Source of the DNA: a virus
Strand: one strand, 5' to 3'
Length of the DNA stretch: 23,241 nucleotides
Virus record (IMG/VR): IMGVR_UViG_3300027668_000107
Location: 1-23,241 of that record
In this document: positions 13,242-19,349 of the stretch, in pieces
Layout of the letters: each line of letters opens with the position of its first letter
Numbering within the stretch: position 1 is the stretch's first letter
Translations under genes and position numbers: made by a program
Notes under the pieces: model-generated
What the model saw: only the letters and a program-made list of their open reading frames with translations
What the model was told of the DNA's origin: nothing
Database searches by the model: none

Positions 13242-13388
13242 ATGTTTAAAATAGTAGGAAGTTACAAAGGTAGACCGTTTGAGGAAATAGATATAGCTAA
13301 AGACGAAGAAGAAGCTACTTACATGAAGGAGCAGTACGAGATAGCCTACGGCAACGAATGGGTTATACTATACTATAACAACGAATAG
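13242..13388 (+). CDS. Small acidic protein, 48 aa
   Basis: The 49-codon frame starts at ATG 13242 (aaacttATG). The product is acidic, with a strand MFKIVGSYKGRPFEEI, a Glu-rich helix DEEEATYMKEQYEIAYG and a final strand NEWVILYYNN. This beta-alpha-beta order resembles very small phage proteins of unknown role. The 247-nt structured non-coding region starts right after it. Confidence 0.55.
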   Translation: MFKIVGSYKGRPFEEIDIAKDEEEATYMKEQYEIAYGNEWVILYYNNE

Positions 13389-13635
13389 AGAGCAAGCTAC
13401 TAGAACGCTGCATAACAAGTCCTAGCTCCACAACTGCTAGAGTGAATGGAGTTAGGCAGACCTACGAGAGGTAACTGCGTGAGTGTTACCAAATTATTTC
13501 CTTAATCGGGATTTAAAAGTCGGTGTTGGGGAGGGCGGGATTCCTTCCCAACCATGGACTAGGTACCACTAGGATAGAGATAAATTCTTGTCTCAAATAT
13601 AGGAGATAATAGAGACAATTGAAATAAATTAGGCG
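13389..13635 (+). ncRNA. Structured non-coding region, four strong hairpins
   Basis: No gene is seen in these 247 nt, but four good stems are in order. A: CCTAGCTCC (13421-13429) with GGAGTTAGG (13448-13456). B: GGTAAC (13470-13475) with GTTACC (13485-13490). C: GTTGGGGAGG (13525-13534) with CCTTCCCAAC (13543-13552), ten pairs. D: TTGTCTC (13588-13594) with GAGACAA (13612-13618). Stem A competes with AGCTA/TAGCT (near 13394) and TAGG/CCTA (13453-13464). Hairpin C is G-rich in an otherwise AT-rich genome. It may be a small RNA, a long leader of the gene at 13636, or an origin-type element. No promoter box or T-run was seen. Confidence 0.45.
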
Positions 13636-13722
13636 ATGTATACAGAAATAGCAGGAGCAATATCAGGAATACTTACAATAGTATTCTTTATTTTCATTAT
13701 TTACCAACTAAAACAAGACTAA
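13636..13722 (+). CDS. Single-helix membrane peptide, 28 aa
   Basis: The 28-residue frame encodes a short polar N-terminus (MYTEIAGAISG) and one hydrophobic helix (ILTIVFFIFIIY), then QLKQD. It follows the structured region directly and ends 1 nt before the next ATG. The last codons and the downstream junction are repeated at the end of the next gene (21-nt identity), so both proteins end in QLKQD. A real gene is likely from packing and the clean membrane pattern. Confidence 0.55.
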   Translation: MYTEIAGAISGILTIVFFIFIIYQLKQD

Positions 13723-13876
13723 GATGGACTTACGAAATATTACACTACGAATTGAGGCTTACGTTAATGAACGAGTAGTAGAGGAGTTGGAGAGTGTTTT
13801 GAATCGAACAGATAAAGGTAGCATCTTAGAGGAACACTTAATAGAAAGAATTCAACAACTAAAACAAGACTAAGAT
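13705..13876 (+). repeat. Pair of 21-nt direct repeats across two gene ends
   Basis: The same 21 nt stand at 13705-13725 and 13856-13876. Each copy starts CAACTAAAACAAG and ends ACTAAGAT, codes for QLKQD plus stop and runs into the next ATG. The copies are 151 nt apart. They look like the trace of a local duplication, or a site where small gene cassettes are exchanged. The gene bodies between them are unrelated. Confidence 0.7.
13724..13873 (+). CDS. Small helical protein, 49 aa
   Basis: The product has 49 residues: a strand NITLRIEAYVNERVV, then a helix-turn-helix-like pair ending ILEEHLIERIQQLKQD. The ribbon followed by two helices is the shape of ribbon-helix-helix DNA-binding proteins (strand LRIEAYV, then helices), which makes a small regulator a possibility, but the fold is a guess. 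It shares the QLKQD end and flanking DNA with the gene before it. Confidence 0.55.
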   Translation: MDLRNITLRIEAYVNERVVEELESVLNRTDKGSILEEHLIERIQQLKQD

Positions 13877-14083
13877 ATGAACAAAATGAATTATTATGCT
13901 AGTCAATATAAGCACGTTGCTAGTATTAAACCTAATGACTGTAGACAATGGTATGTAAATATGAAAGGAGTTAGTAGAAGTAAGTTTAAAACAGAACGAG
14001 AAGCTGCGATTGCAGTAGACAAACTACTAATAGGACGAGGTAAAGAACCTGTAAATATATTAACTAGAGCTAGGAGAAATTAA
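13877..14083 (+). CDS. AP2-like DNA-binding domain protein
   Basis: The 68-residue product matches the general AP2/ERF layout: basic strands with W25 (RQWYVNMKGVS), FKTEREAAIAVDKLLI (about 37-52, compare the family's F.TEEEAA.AYD), then a G-rich turn and a basic tail. In phages AP2 domains usually occur attached to HNH homing nucleases; here the domain stands alone, with no nuclease motif. It probably binds DNA and may be a remnant or a regulator. Identification by pattern, moderately sure. Confidence 0.65.
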   Translation: MNKMNYYASQYKHVASIKPNDCRQWYVNMKGVSRSKFKTEREAAIAVDKLLIGRGKEPVNILTRARRN

Positions 14084-14084
14084 G

Positions 14085-14303
14085 ATGAGCGAAAGAGATA
14101 TAGACCACTTACTAAGTATTGGCTATTGGATACAGATAAGCCCTCTAGCAAACGCAAGTTCAGGTTGGATTTGTGGTGTGTATAAGAGAGGTAAAAAGAC
14201 AGGTAATTGGATTACAGAATCTTCTAAACAATTCGCTACACCACACGAGTGTTACAATTGGGCTGACGAAGAGATAAACGAATTACGAATCAAATATAAA
14301 TGA
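14085..14303 (+). CDS. Hypothetical protein, 72 aa
   Basis: The product has 72 residues with several Trp and Tyr (IGYWIQISPL, GWICGVYKRGKKTGNWITE, YNWADEEINELR). The order of strand, basic turn, strand and C-terminal helix suggests a small AP2-like or dsRBD-like alpha/beta domain. It starts 1 nt after the AP2-like gene, so a shared ancestry is possible but not demonstrated. Confidence 0.6.
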   Translation: MSERDIDHLLSIGYWIQISPLANASSGWICGVYKRGKKTGNWITESSKQFATPHECYNWADEEINELRIKYK

Positions 14304-14304
14304 T

Positions 14305-14487
14305 ATGCCAGATATAGCGATGTGTGAAGGTGGTATGTGCCCTATAAAAGAGACATGCTACAGATTTACTGCTGATCCTAGCGATTATCAATCATATTTT
14401 GGTAACCCGCCATTTAAAGAGTTAAACGGAAAGCCCACGTGTGAGTACCACTGGGAAAGAGAAAAATTAACACCTAAAGACAAGTAA
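14305..14487 (+). CDS. Small Cys-rich phage protein, 60 aa
   Basis: The 60-residue product has four cysteines in the pattern C7-x4-C12-x4-C17 (CEGGMCPIKETC), then C46 near EYHW. I recall this kind of short protein (C.G..CP.K..CYR...) in many phages of Bacteroidota, uncharacterised. A metal site is likely. It starts 1 nt after the previous stop and ends 1 nt before the next start, so it is cotranscribed. Confidence 0.65.
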   Translation: MPDIAMCEGGMCPIKETCYRFTADPSDYQSYFGNPPFKELNGKPTCEYHWEREKLTPKDK

Positions 14488-14488
14488 A

Positions 14489-14998
14489 ATGACACAAGAA
14501 AACATTAATGACCAAATTACAAAAGCATTAGACCAAATTACAGAAGCTTTGGTAGGTGGAGGTAAAACTAGAGATGCACTATACCAACTCATACAGCTTG
14601 AGAGTGCTAGAGTAGACTCAGTCGAGGATAAATTAGATATTCTTATGGGTGAGAGAGGTGCACGTATAGCGGACGAAGATACAGATGAACAGCTAGAGAG
14701 TAGGGTTAAATCTTTTGAAGAGTCTATAAGTTGTTATCTAGATGAGGAACTTGACTTAATAGCTGATGCCACTATAACACCTAAAGCATTATTAGACTTA
14801 GGATTTACAGAAGAGTACCAACCACCTATAGATGGGATGGCTGGGTTTATTTACTACAACTTCTCTAAACATGGAATAGATTTACTATCTAATGCCGTAA
14901 GTAATGAAGAGCCCTTGTATGTATTCTTTGAGAATCAATTTGAGATACATAACCTACGAAAGCTAGGAGATTTTATATTATCACTAAACGAATTGTAA
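14489..14998 (+). CDS. Hypothetical acidic protein, 169 aa
   Basis: This is a 169-residue acidic, soluble protein. The N-terminal 60 residues are helical with repeats of INDQITKALDQITEAL type and are probably coiled coil. A charged middle part follows, then a mixed C-terminal domain from about 95 (TPKALLDLGFTEEYQPP onwards). No catalytic motif or known family is seen. It is one of the larger unknown genes of the central block. Confidence 0.65.
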   Translation: MTQENINDQITKALDQITEALVGGGKTRDALYQLIQLESARVDSVEDKLDILMGERGARIADEDTDEQLESRVKSFEESISCYLDEELDLIADATITPKALLDLGFTEEYQPPIDGMAGFIYYNFSKHGIDLLSNAVSNEEPLYVFFENQFEIHNLRKLGDFILSLNEL

Positions 14999-15016
14999 CC
15001 AACTAAACCAAATCAT

Positions 15017-15496
15017 ATGAAAACTATTGCAGAGTACAACCTAAATCAGTACCTAGACTACGAGGTAGATGCCTACATGAGTGAGAAACCCGAATTCATA
15101 GAGAGGTATGAACACTACAGGTCAAAAGAACTTGACAAGCTAATAGGAAGCCTTCAGGTATCAGAGATTACTAGAGAGATTATAGAAGATATTATCTGGC
15201 AAGATGAGAACCTACCTGGAGATGCTTATGAATACTTCGAAGAAGAAATGAACAATTACTTCGGAGATTACCAAGGAAAAACTGCCAAAATAGAAGGTAA
15301 GAACATGGGCTGGAGAAATAGGACTGGAGAGAAGGAGATAGAGATCGACGATGGCGTAGACATATTCAAGGCTATAGCTGTCAATTCAGACCTAACATTC
15401 AAGATCTGGAGCGAAGACGAAGAGGGCGTGTATTACGCAACAATGAGTCATCACGATTCACCTATGGGAGAGTCATATACAATAATCATTAAATAA
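15017..15496 (+). CDS. Hypothetical acidic protein, 159 aa
   Basis: The product is 159 residues, very acidic and Tyr-rich. A helical N-terminal half (residues 1-85, ending YEYFEEEMNNYFGDYQGK) leads to a strand-rich C-terminal half (EIEIDDGVDIFKAIAVN, then VYYATMSHHDSPMG). Acidic phage proteins of this sort can mimic DNA and block host enzymes, but nothing proves that here. The start has the aaatcatATG context. Confidence 0.65.
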   Translation: MKTIAEYNLNQYLDYEVDAYMSEKPEFIERYEHYRSKELDKLIGSLQVSEITREIIEDIIWQDENLPGDAYEYFEEEMNNYFGDYQGKTAKIEGKNMGWRNRTGEKEIEIDDGVDIFKAIAVNSDLTFKIWSEDEEGVYYATMSHHDSPMGESYTIIIK

Positions 15497-15501
15497 CCGA
15501 T

Positions 15502-15672
15502 ATGAAAACTTACGCAGTAACATTCATTCCAACTAGATATTCAAACGAAGACGATCCATGTGACTACAAAGAGTGGAAACCTGTAGATGCTGACTCTGAG
15601 AAAGAGGCGGCTCAGATTGGAAGAGAAACTCTAGGAAATGTAATACGAGTATCAGAATTAACAAACTATTAA
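15502..15672 (+). CDS. Hypothetical protein, 56 aa
   Basis: The 57-codon frame from ATG 15502 encodes a strand MKTYAVTFIPTRYS, an acidic loop, a helix DSEKEAAQIGRETLG and a final strand NVIRVSEL. This beta-alpha-beta plan recurs in other tiny genes here (13242). It starts 5 nt after the previous stop. Family unknown. Confidence 0.6.
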   Translation: MKTYAVTFIPTRYSNEDDPCDYKEWKPVDADSEKEAAQIGRETLGNVIRVSELTNY

Positions 15673-15695
15673 CAACCAATTAAAACCAAACAATT

Positions 15696-16037
15696 ATGGG
15701 AGCATGTGATTTTTCAAGATTACAATTAGGCAAATTCAAAACAGCTAGAGAAGCTTATCGTGAAGCAGTAGAAGATGCAGAGTACGAAGACGGACACGAC
15801 TCGTACAACGGTACTATAAGTACTACAGATGGATTTTATACTAGAACAGACAACCCAAGATACGGAACGGCAGCGTTTGATAAATGGGAGGAAAAAAAAC
15901 TATCAAGCTTAGATAAACGTGATTGTGTATGCGTAGAAATAACAGGAGCCGTACTCAAGCGAATGAAAGAGCGTAGAGGCATGAAAGGAAAGAAAGGTAT
16001 AAGAGCTTTCTATTTCTTTGGAATGGCAGCCTGCTAA
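15696..16037 (+). CDS. Conserved phage protein, MGACDF family
   Basis: The 113-residue product opens MGACDFSRLQLGKFKTAREA and continues with AEYEDGHDSYNGTISTTDGF, a pattern I know from a widespread, uncharacterised phage protein group (MGA.DF ... YE.GH..Y.GTI). Its C-terminal 40 residues (VCVEITGAVLKRMKERRGMK, then an aromatic FYFFG strand) are shared with the product at 18517. This suggests a separate small domain. Function unknown. Confidence 0.75.
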   Translation: MGACDFSRLQLGKFKTAREAYREAVEDAEYEDGHDSYNGTISTTDGFYTRTDNPRYGTAAFDKWEEKKLSSLDKRDCVCVEITGAVLKRMKERRGMKGKKGIRAFYFFGMAAC

Positions 16038-16105
16038 ATACTTACACCAATAGCATAGACTACTATCATTATAAGTGCGTAAACTAGTTTAGTGAATTTA
16101 TTCAT
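16034..16105 (-). CDS. Possible antisense membrane peptide, 23 aa
   Basis: On the minus strand of the gap, ATG at 16105-16103 opens a 23-codon frame. It starts MNKFTKLVYALI and continues MIVVYAIGVSI: a basic N-terminus and one clean membrane helix, like many small phage peptides. The stop overlaps the 3' end of the plus-strand gene by 4 nt. Its upstream bases form half of a 10-bp inverted repeat whose partner lies inside the frame. No clear promoter faces this way (TATATTGG near 16120-16113 is a poor match), so expression is unproven. Confidence 0.35.
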   Translation of the reverse strand: MNKFTKLVYALIMIVVYAIGVSI

Positions 16106-16131
16106 ACCACCAATATAGTGTATAGTAGTCT
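16057..16131. repeat. 10-bp perfect inverted repeat in an intergenic gap
   Basis: AGACTACTAT (16057-16066) and ATAGTAGTCT (16122-16131) are exact reverse complements separated by 55 nt. A second short pair, CATAG (16054-16058) with CTATG (16135-16139), lies just outside. On the plus strand it would form a long-loop stem in the leader of the gene at 16165. On the minus strand it would sequester the region before a 23-codon frame. Confidence 0.65.
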
Positions 16132-16164
16132 TCTCTATGTTAACTAAACATTAAATAACCAATT

Positions 16165-16524
16165 ATGGGAGAGATAGTATTAACTCCATTTGAATTAATA
16201 TTCAAAGTAATAAGGACAGAACTTAAAGTTCAAATCCAAGAGATGAAAAGCAAGGATAGACGCAGGGATATAGTAGAGGCAAGACAGATGTTTTGCGTAC
16301 TAGCCAGGCGGTACACAATCGAAACAACCACAACCATAGGTGCAGCTGTAAATAGAGACCATTCAACGGTTCTTTATTCTATACACGCAATGCTAGGATT
16401 GTGCGCTTCAAACGTTAGACTAGGAAGAGCTAAGTCTCGTATGGAAAAAAGTGTATTAGCTCAGCTAAGAAACTCAGTCAAGATAACCATATGCGATCAC
16501 TGTAAGCAACCTATTCACGATTAA
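16165..16524 (+). CDS. Stand-alone DnaA domain IV-like DNA-binding protein
   Basis: The 119-residue protein matches the C-terminal DNA-binding domain (domain IV) of the replication initiator DnaA: EARQMFCVLARRYTIETTTT, then IGAAVNRDHSTVLYSIH at 58-74, with the DHSTV signature that contacts DnaA boxes. The AAA+ ATPase domain of full DnaA is absent. After a basic stretch it ends in a CxxC (C110, C113) plus H117, perhaps half of a metal site. It may recognise DnaA-box-like sites of host or phage origin, either for replication or to interfere with the host. Start chosen from the ccaattATG context. Confidence 0.8.
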   Translation: MGEIVLTPFELIFKVIRTELKVQIQEMKSKDRRRDIVEARQMFCVLARRYTIETTTTIGAAVNRDHSTVLYSIHAMLGLCASNVRLGRAKSRMEKSVLAQLRNSVKITICDHCKQPIHD

Positions 16525-16533
16525 AACTAAAAG

Positions 16534-16818
16534 ATGCGAGATACAAGCATAATAGCGTACAAGGAATTAAAGGAAAGCGGAGAGATAAATCGAATGGAGG
16601 GCTTAGTCCTCTTGGCTTTAGCAGACCTAAACGGAGCGGCAACCAACGCTCAATTAGCAATTCATCTTGATATTCCAATCAACCAGGTAACTGGTAGAAC
16701 CAACAGTCTTGAGAAGAAGAGTATTATCGAAGCTCACAGGCAAGTTAGAAACCCTGTTACTAAAAAGCTTAACTGGGAATGGAAAATCAAAATCAACCTA
16801 CAATTATCAATTAACTAA
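16534..16818 (+). CDS. Winged-helix DNA-binding protein, MarR-like fold
   Basis: The 94-residue product has the order of a winged helix: helix GLVLLALADL, helix TNAQLAIHL, a turn with P (DIPINQ) and a recognition helix VTGRTNSLEKKSIIEA. A basic wing follows (HRQVRNPVTKKLNWEWKIKI). Such small proteins in phages act as regulators or replication accessory factors. It follows the DnaA-like gene by 9 nt, so the two may be coexpressed. No ligand site is evident. Confidence 0.65.
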   Translation: MRDTSIIAYKELKESGEINRMEGLVLLALADLNGAATNAQLAIHLDIPINQVTGRTNSLEKKSIIEAHRQVRNPVTKKLNWEWKIKINLQLSIN

Positions 16819-16837
16819 CCAACTAAACAACCAAATT

Positions 16838-17659
16838 ATGCCAAACTGGTGCTACAACAGCCTGAACATTTCAGGAACAAAAGAGGATATGACAAAGTTT
16901 TACAACGCACTGTCTATCAAATTAGAATCAAACATGGACGGAGACACCGTTGAGAAAGAAGGAGTTAGACTCTTCGACTTCAACGACTTCGTAGAGATGC
17001 CTGAAGTATTAGAAATAACATCTGGATCCAACACAAACGAAGCTGTAGCTTGTATAAAAGCAGAAAGCTTTGACGATTGGACTGAGATAGATAGATACTT
17101 AGGTTGGGATGCCTGGACGGAGACGGCAAACGTAAACCCCGAAGACGAACTAAGCGTTCGTAGACAAACAATGCTAGATCATTGCCTTGGCGAGCTTAGT
17201 AAAGTAGACTTCGAGAATGGATTACAGTTCCTTGAGAACGTAAAGACTTACGGGGCTGGAACATGGTACGACTGGTGCTGTAACAACTGGGGTACTAAGT
17301 GGAATGCTTGTTCCGTATATGTACATCACGCAGTCGAAGACGAGTTAAGCCTTTCATTCGAGACAGCATGGAGTCCTCCAATCCCTGTAATCGAAGCTCT
17401 TATAGAGCAACACCCAAATCTATTTGTAGAGATGGAATATAGCGAAGAAGGTATGGAATTCGCAGGGAGAATGGGTTCAGACGGCGGAGTAGCATTCTAT
17501 CACGATGCAGAGATTAAGTACTTAAGCTCTTGCTGTAAATCAGACATGCAAGCAGAAGGCTGGACTGAGAAAGCTGAGGAACTAAAGCTAGAAGAGTACG
17601 AGAACTGCCCTAAGTGCCACGAAGAGTGCGATCAGGAAACAGAATTTATTTACGACTAA
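16838..17659 (+). CDS. Api92-like protein with C-terminal zinc motif
   Basis: From ATG 16838 the product has 273 residues. It starts MPNWCYNSLNISGTKEDM, typical for the Api92-like (DUF1281) phage/mobile-element family with a ferredoxin-like domain, and has the family's WCCNNWGTKWNA (147-158) and FETAWSPP (175-182) motifs. A 40-residue C-terminal extension carries CC (232-233) and CPKC (257-260) plus C264, a likely zinc ribbon. A longer frame from 16709 was rejected because it overlaps the previous gene and lacks the ccaaattATG start. Biological role unknown. Confidence 0.8.
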   Translation: MPNWCYNSLNISGTKEDMTKFYNALSIKLESNMDGDTVEKEGVRLFDFNDFVEMPEVLEITSGSNTNEAVACIKAESFDDWTEIDRYLGWDAWTETANVNPEDELSVRRQTMLDHCLGELSKVDFENGLQFLENVKTYGAGTWYDWCCNNWGTKWNACSVYVHHAVEDELSLSFETAWSPPIPVIEALIEQHPNLFVEMEYSEEGMEFAGRMGSDGGVAFYHDAEIKYLSSCCKSDMQAEGWTEKAEELKLEEYENCPKCHEECDQETEFIYD

Positions 17660-17675
17660 CCAAACCAACCAAATC

Positions 17676-17900
17676 ATGAAGAATTTTAATCTAATGAGGT
17701 TAATGGACTCTTGCTGTGTAGATATAGACAGAGAGTACTACGACGAACTATTCGACTACCTAATAGACATAGATGTAGACTTGAACGAGTTAAACATCGA
17801 TGATTTAGTAGTTAACGGAATCCAATTCCTAGAAGACGGAGAAGATACCGAAGACTACTACGTCCTAAAAGAAACGGACGACGGAAACTGGGTAATATAA
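17676..17900 (+). CDS. Very acidic protein, 74 aa
   Basis: The 74-residue product is dominated by Asp and Glu (YYDELFDYLIDIDVDLNELN, later LEDGEDTEDYYVLKETDDG). Two adjacent cysteines lie near residue 13. The net charge is strongly negative, as in DNA-mimic or anti-host proteins, but that is only charge-based. Start context ccaaatcATG. Family unknown. Confidence 0.65.
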   Translation: MKNFNLMRLMDSCCVDIDREYYDELFDYLIDIDVDLNELNIDDLVVNGIQFLEDGEDTEDYYVLKETDDGNWVI

Positions 17901-17922
17901 CTAACAACTAAAAACCAAACCA

Positions 17923-18312
17923 ATGAATAACTTAAAGTTTATTAAAGGAAACGTTACGGCGGTAGACACAACAGGGATTGACTTATTGTTAACCCCAGAA
18001 GATGTCAAAAATCTAAGTACTAAGAATGGCTTTCTTGCTGTATCCGTAAGGATCGGTAAAGATGGCAAGCCTTACGCTTATAAAGCAACGAAGAGGTTAG
18101 CCCCACTGAAGGTGGATATAGTGGATGAAATCTACGACCTGGCTAGAATCTCCGTAGAGGAGATGCCTCACAATCAATTAGACGCAGTATCCGAAGCTAT
18201 ACATCAACAAGAACACAAAGAGGTCAACGACCATCTTAATATTGAGGTAGTAAAGATGTCAGACTTTATTTCGGACTTTAACAGTAATTATAAACCAGAA
18301 AATCAACAATAA
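17923..18312 (+). CDS. Hypothetical protein, 129 aa
   Basis: This 129-residue soluble protein has an N-terminal strand-rich half (NVTAVDTTGIDLLLTPEDVK, LAVSVRIGKDGKPYAYKATK) and a helical C-terminal half (AVSEAIHQQEHKEVNDHLN, then DFISDFNSNY). I recognise no family. Its stop is in a one-base TAATG overlap with the next gene, a small membrane protein, so the two are probably coupled. Confidence 0.65.
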   Translation: MNNLKFIKGNVTAVDTTGIDLLLTPEDVKNLSTKNGFLAVSVRIGKDGKPYAYKATKRLAPLKVDIVDEIYDLARISVEEMPHNQLDAVSEAIHQQEHKEVNDHLNIEVVKMSDFISDFNSNYKPENQQ

Positions 18313-18515
18313 TGATCTACGCAATAAACATAGTGATATTCGTGTCAATAGCAATAGCAATCTATCAGACGATGGATTTTATAGTAGAACTAGGAAATGC
18401 AATCATCGGCGCCATGAAAAGTGAAGATGAAAATGCATACCTAGATAATAGACACTTACTATCTAGTTGGCTATTAGTGCTTGTTTGCTTATTCGTTAAA
18501 TCTGTAACACTTTAA
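18312..18515 (+). CDS. Two-helix small membrane protein
   Basis: The product is 67 residues. Helix 1 lies at about 3-20 (YAINIVIFVSIAIAIY), an acidic loop at 37-45 and helix 2 at about 51-66 (SSWLLVLVCLFVKSVTL). No positively charged N-terminus, so the orientation is unclear. The start overlaps the previous stop (TAATG). The next gene starts 1 nt after it. Function unknown. Confidence 0.65.
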   Translation: MIYAINIVIFVSIAIAIYQTMDFIVELGNAIIGAMKSEDENAYLDNRHLLSSWLLVLVCLFVKSVTL

Positions 18516-18516
18516 A

Positions 18517-18858
18517 ATGAAGGAGGTAGTAGCAATATCATACTTAGGGGCATTACGCCAAGCAGGATTGGAAGACGAGCTAATATACGACTCTTACAAG
18601 CCTAAAAGGGGTAATGTTTCTATATGGTGTGATAGACTAGAACGTATAAATAGAAATACAGGAATGACTCCTAGACTACGTGGTTTACACGGAGAAGTAA
18701 AGGCTAGATATGGCAAACTTCTACTTAAGGATTATCATAACGCTAAAACTAAATACGTTGTAGTAGAAATGCTTGGAGCAGAGCTAAAACGCTTCAAGGA
18801 AACCCACGGAATGAAGTGGAGTAGGCAGAAAGTCTACAGATTTGTAACCTTTAAATAA
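18517..18858 (+). CDS. Hypothetical basic protein sharing a domain with 15696
   Basis: This is a 113-residue basic protein. Its C-terminal 45 residues (YVVVEMLGAELKRFKETHGM, ending VYRFVTFK) align by eye with the end of the product at 15696: hydrophobic strand, G-A-x-L-K-R helix, GMK turn, basic stretch, aromatic strand. The N-terminal part (AISYLGALRQAGLEDELIYD) is unrelated. Possible role in nucleic-acid binding from charge only. Confidence 0.65.
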   Translation: MKEVVAISYLGALRQAGLEDELIYDSYKPKRGNVSIWCDRLERINRNTGMTPRLRGLHGEVKARYGKLLLKDYHNAKTKYVVVEMLGAELKRFKETHGMKWSRQKVYRFVTFK

Positions 18859-18864
18859 CCAATT

Positions 18865-19053
18865 ATGTTCAAAGAAATCATGTCAAACCCCGTATCAAAG
18901 CTTTTAATTCAAATAGGAGTAGCTTATATAGGGGTAACGCTTGTAAGTCAGCTGATGTTAGTGATAACGGCTATCTACGCACCCTACGTAATAGGTGTGC
19001 TACTAGTAATTATAGCCATACTAAACGTGAAAGTTCAAGGCTTGTCTAAGTAA
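18865..19053 (+). CDS. Two-helix small membrane protein
   Basis: The 62-residue product has two hydrophobic stretches, at about 13-33 (LLIQIGVAYIGVTLVSQLML) and 36-54 (AIYAPYVIGVLLVIIAILNV), and a Lys-containing tail. It is one of several tiny predicted membrane proteins in the window. The ccaattATG start lies 6 nt after the previous stop. The TTG of a promoter candidate for the next gene lies inside its 3' end. Confidence 0.65.
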   Translation: MFKEIMSNPVSKLLIQIGVAYIGVTLVSQLMLVITAIYAPYVIGVLLVIIAILNVKVQGLSK

Positions 19054-19072
19054 CCAATAATTCGTATCTTCA
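19042..19072 (+). promoter_or_regulatory. Promoter candidate before the HU-like gene
   Basis: TTG (19042-19044), 20 nt, then TATCTTCA (19065-19072), one mismatch from TAnnTTTG. Transcription would start about at 19079, so the message for the gene at 19080 would be nearly leaderless. The gap between genes is only 26 nt, which fits a short promoter. A chance match is possible. Confidence 0.35.
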
Positions 19073-19079
19073 CGTGCCT

Positions 19080-19349
19080 ATGAAAAAGTCAAAGATAAAC
19101 CAGATATGCGAAGAAGTTGCTTACGACTTAGAGATTGACACTAAGCTAGTTAAGCAAGTAATAGCTGAATTATTTGTAGAAATATCATCGACAATTGTCC
19201 TCAAGAAGCAACACATATTACTCAGAGGCTTTGCAAAGATAGTCATACAGGGAATAGCTAAGACTAAATACAAACCATTCGATCCTATGCAGTACGAAAC
19301 TCGTGCTGAAGAAGATTGGGTAAAAACAAATAAGAATGATAAAGAGTAA
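19080..19349 (+). CDS. Possible HU/IHF-like DNA-binding protein
   Basis: From ATG 19080 the product has 89 residues: two N-terminal helices (SKINQICEEVAYDLEIDTKL, VKQVIAELFVEISSTIVLKK) followed by a strand ILLRGFAKIVIQG. This resembles the helix-helix-strand opening of HU/IHF proteins, where GFG.F is typical. The expected basic beta-arm is short or missing and the C-terminus (KTKYKPFDPMQYETRAEEDW) is atypical. The alternative GTG 19074 adds two residues and has no better context. The assignment is tentative. Confidence 0.5.
   Translation: MKKSKINQICEEVAYDLEIDTKLVKQVIAELFVEISSTIVLKKQHILLRGFAKIVIQGIAKTKYKPFDPMQYETRAEEDWVKTNKNDKE

Noticed and set aside
16709-16837. N-terminal extension of the Api92-like gene
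   Set aside because: It overlaps the winged-helix gene, is basic and low in similarity to the family, while ATG 16838 starts exactly at the family's MPNWCYN.
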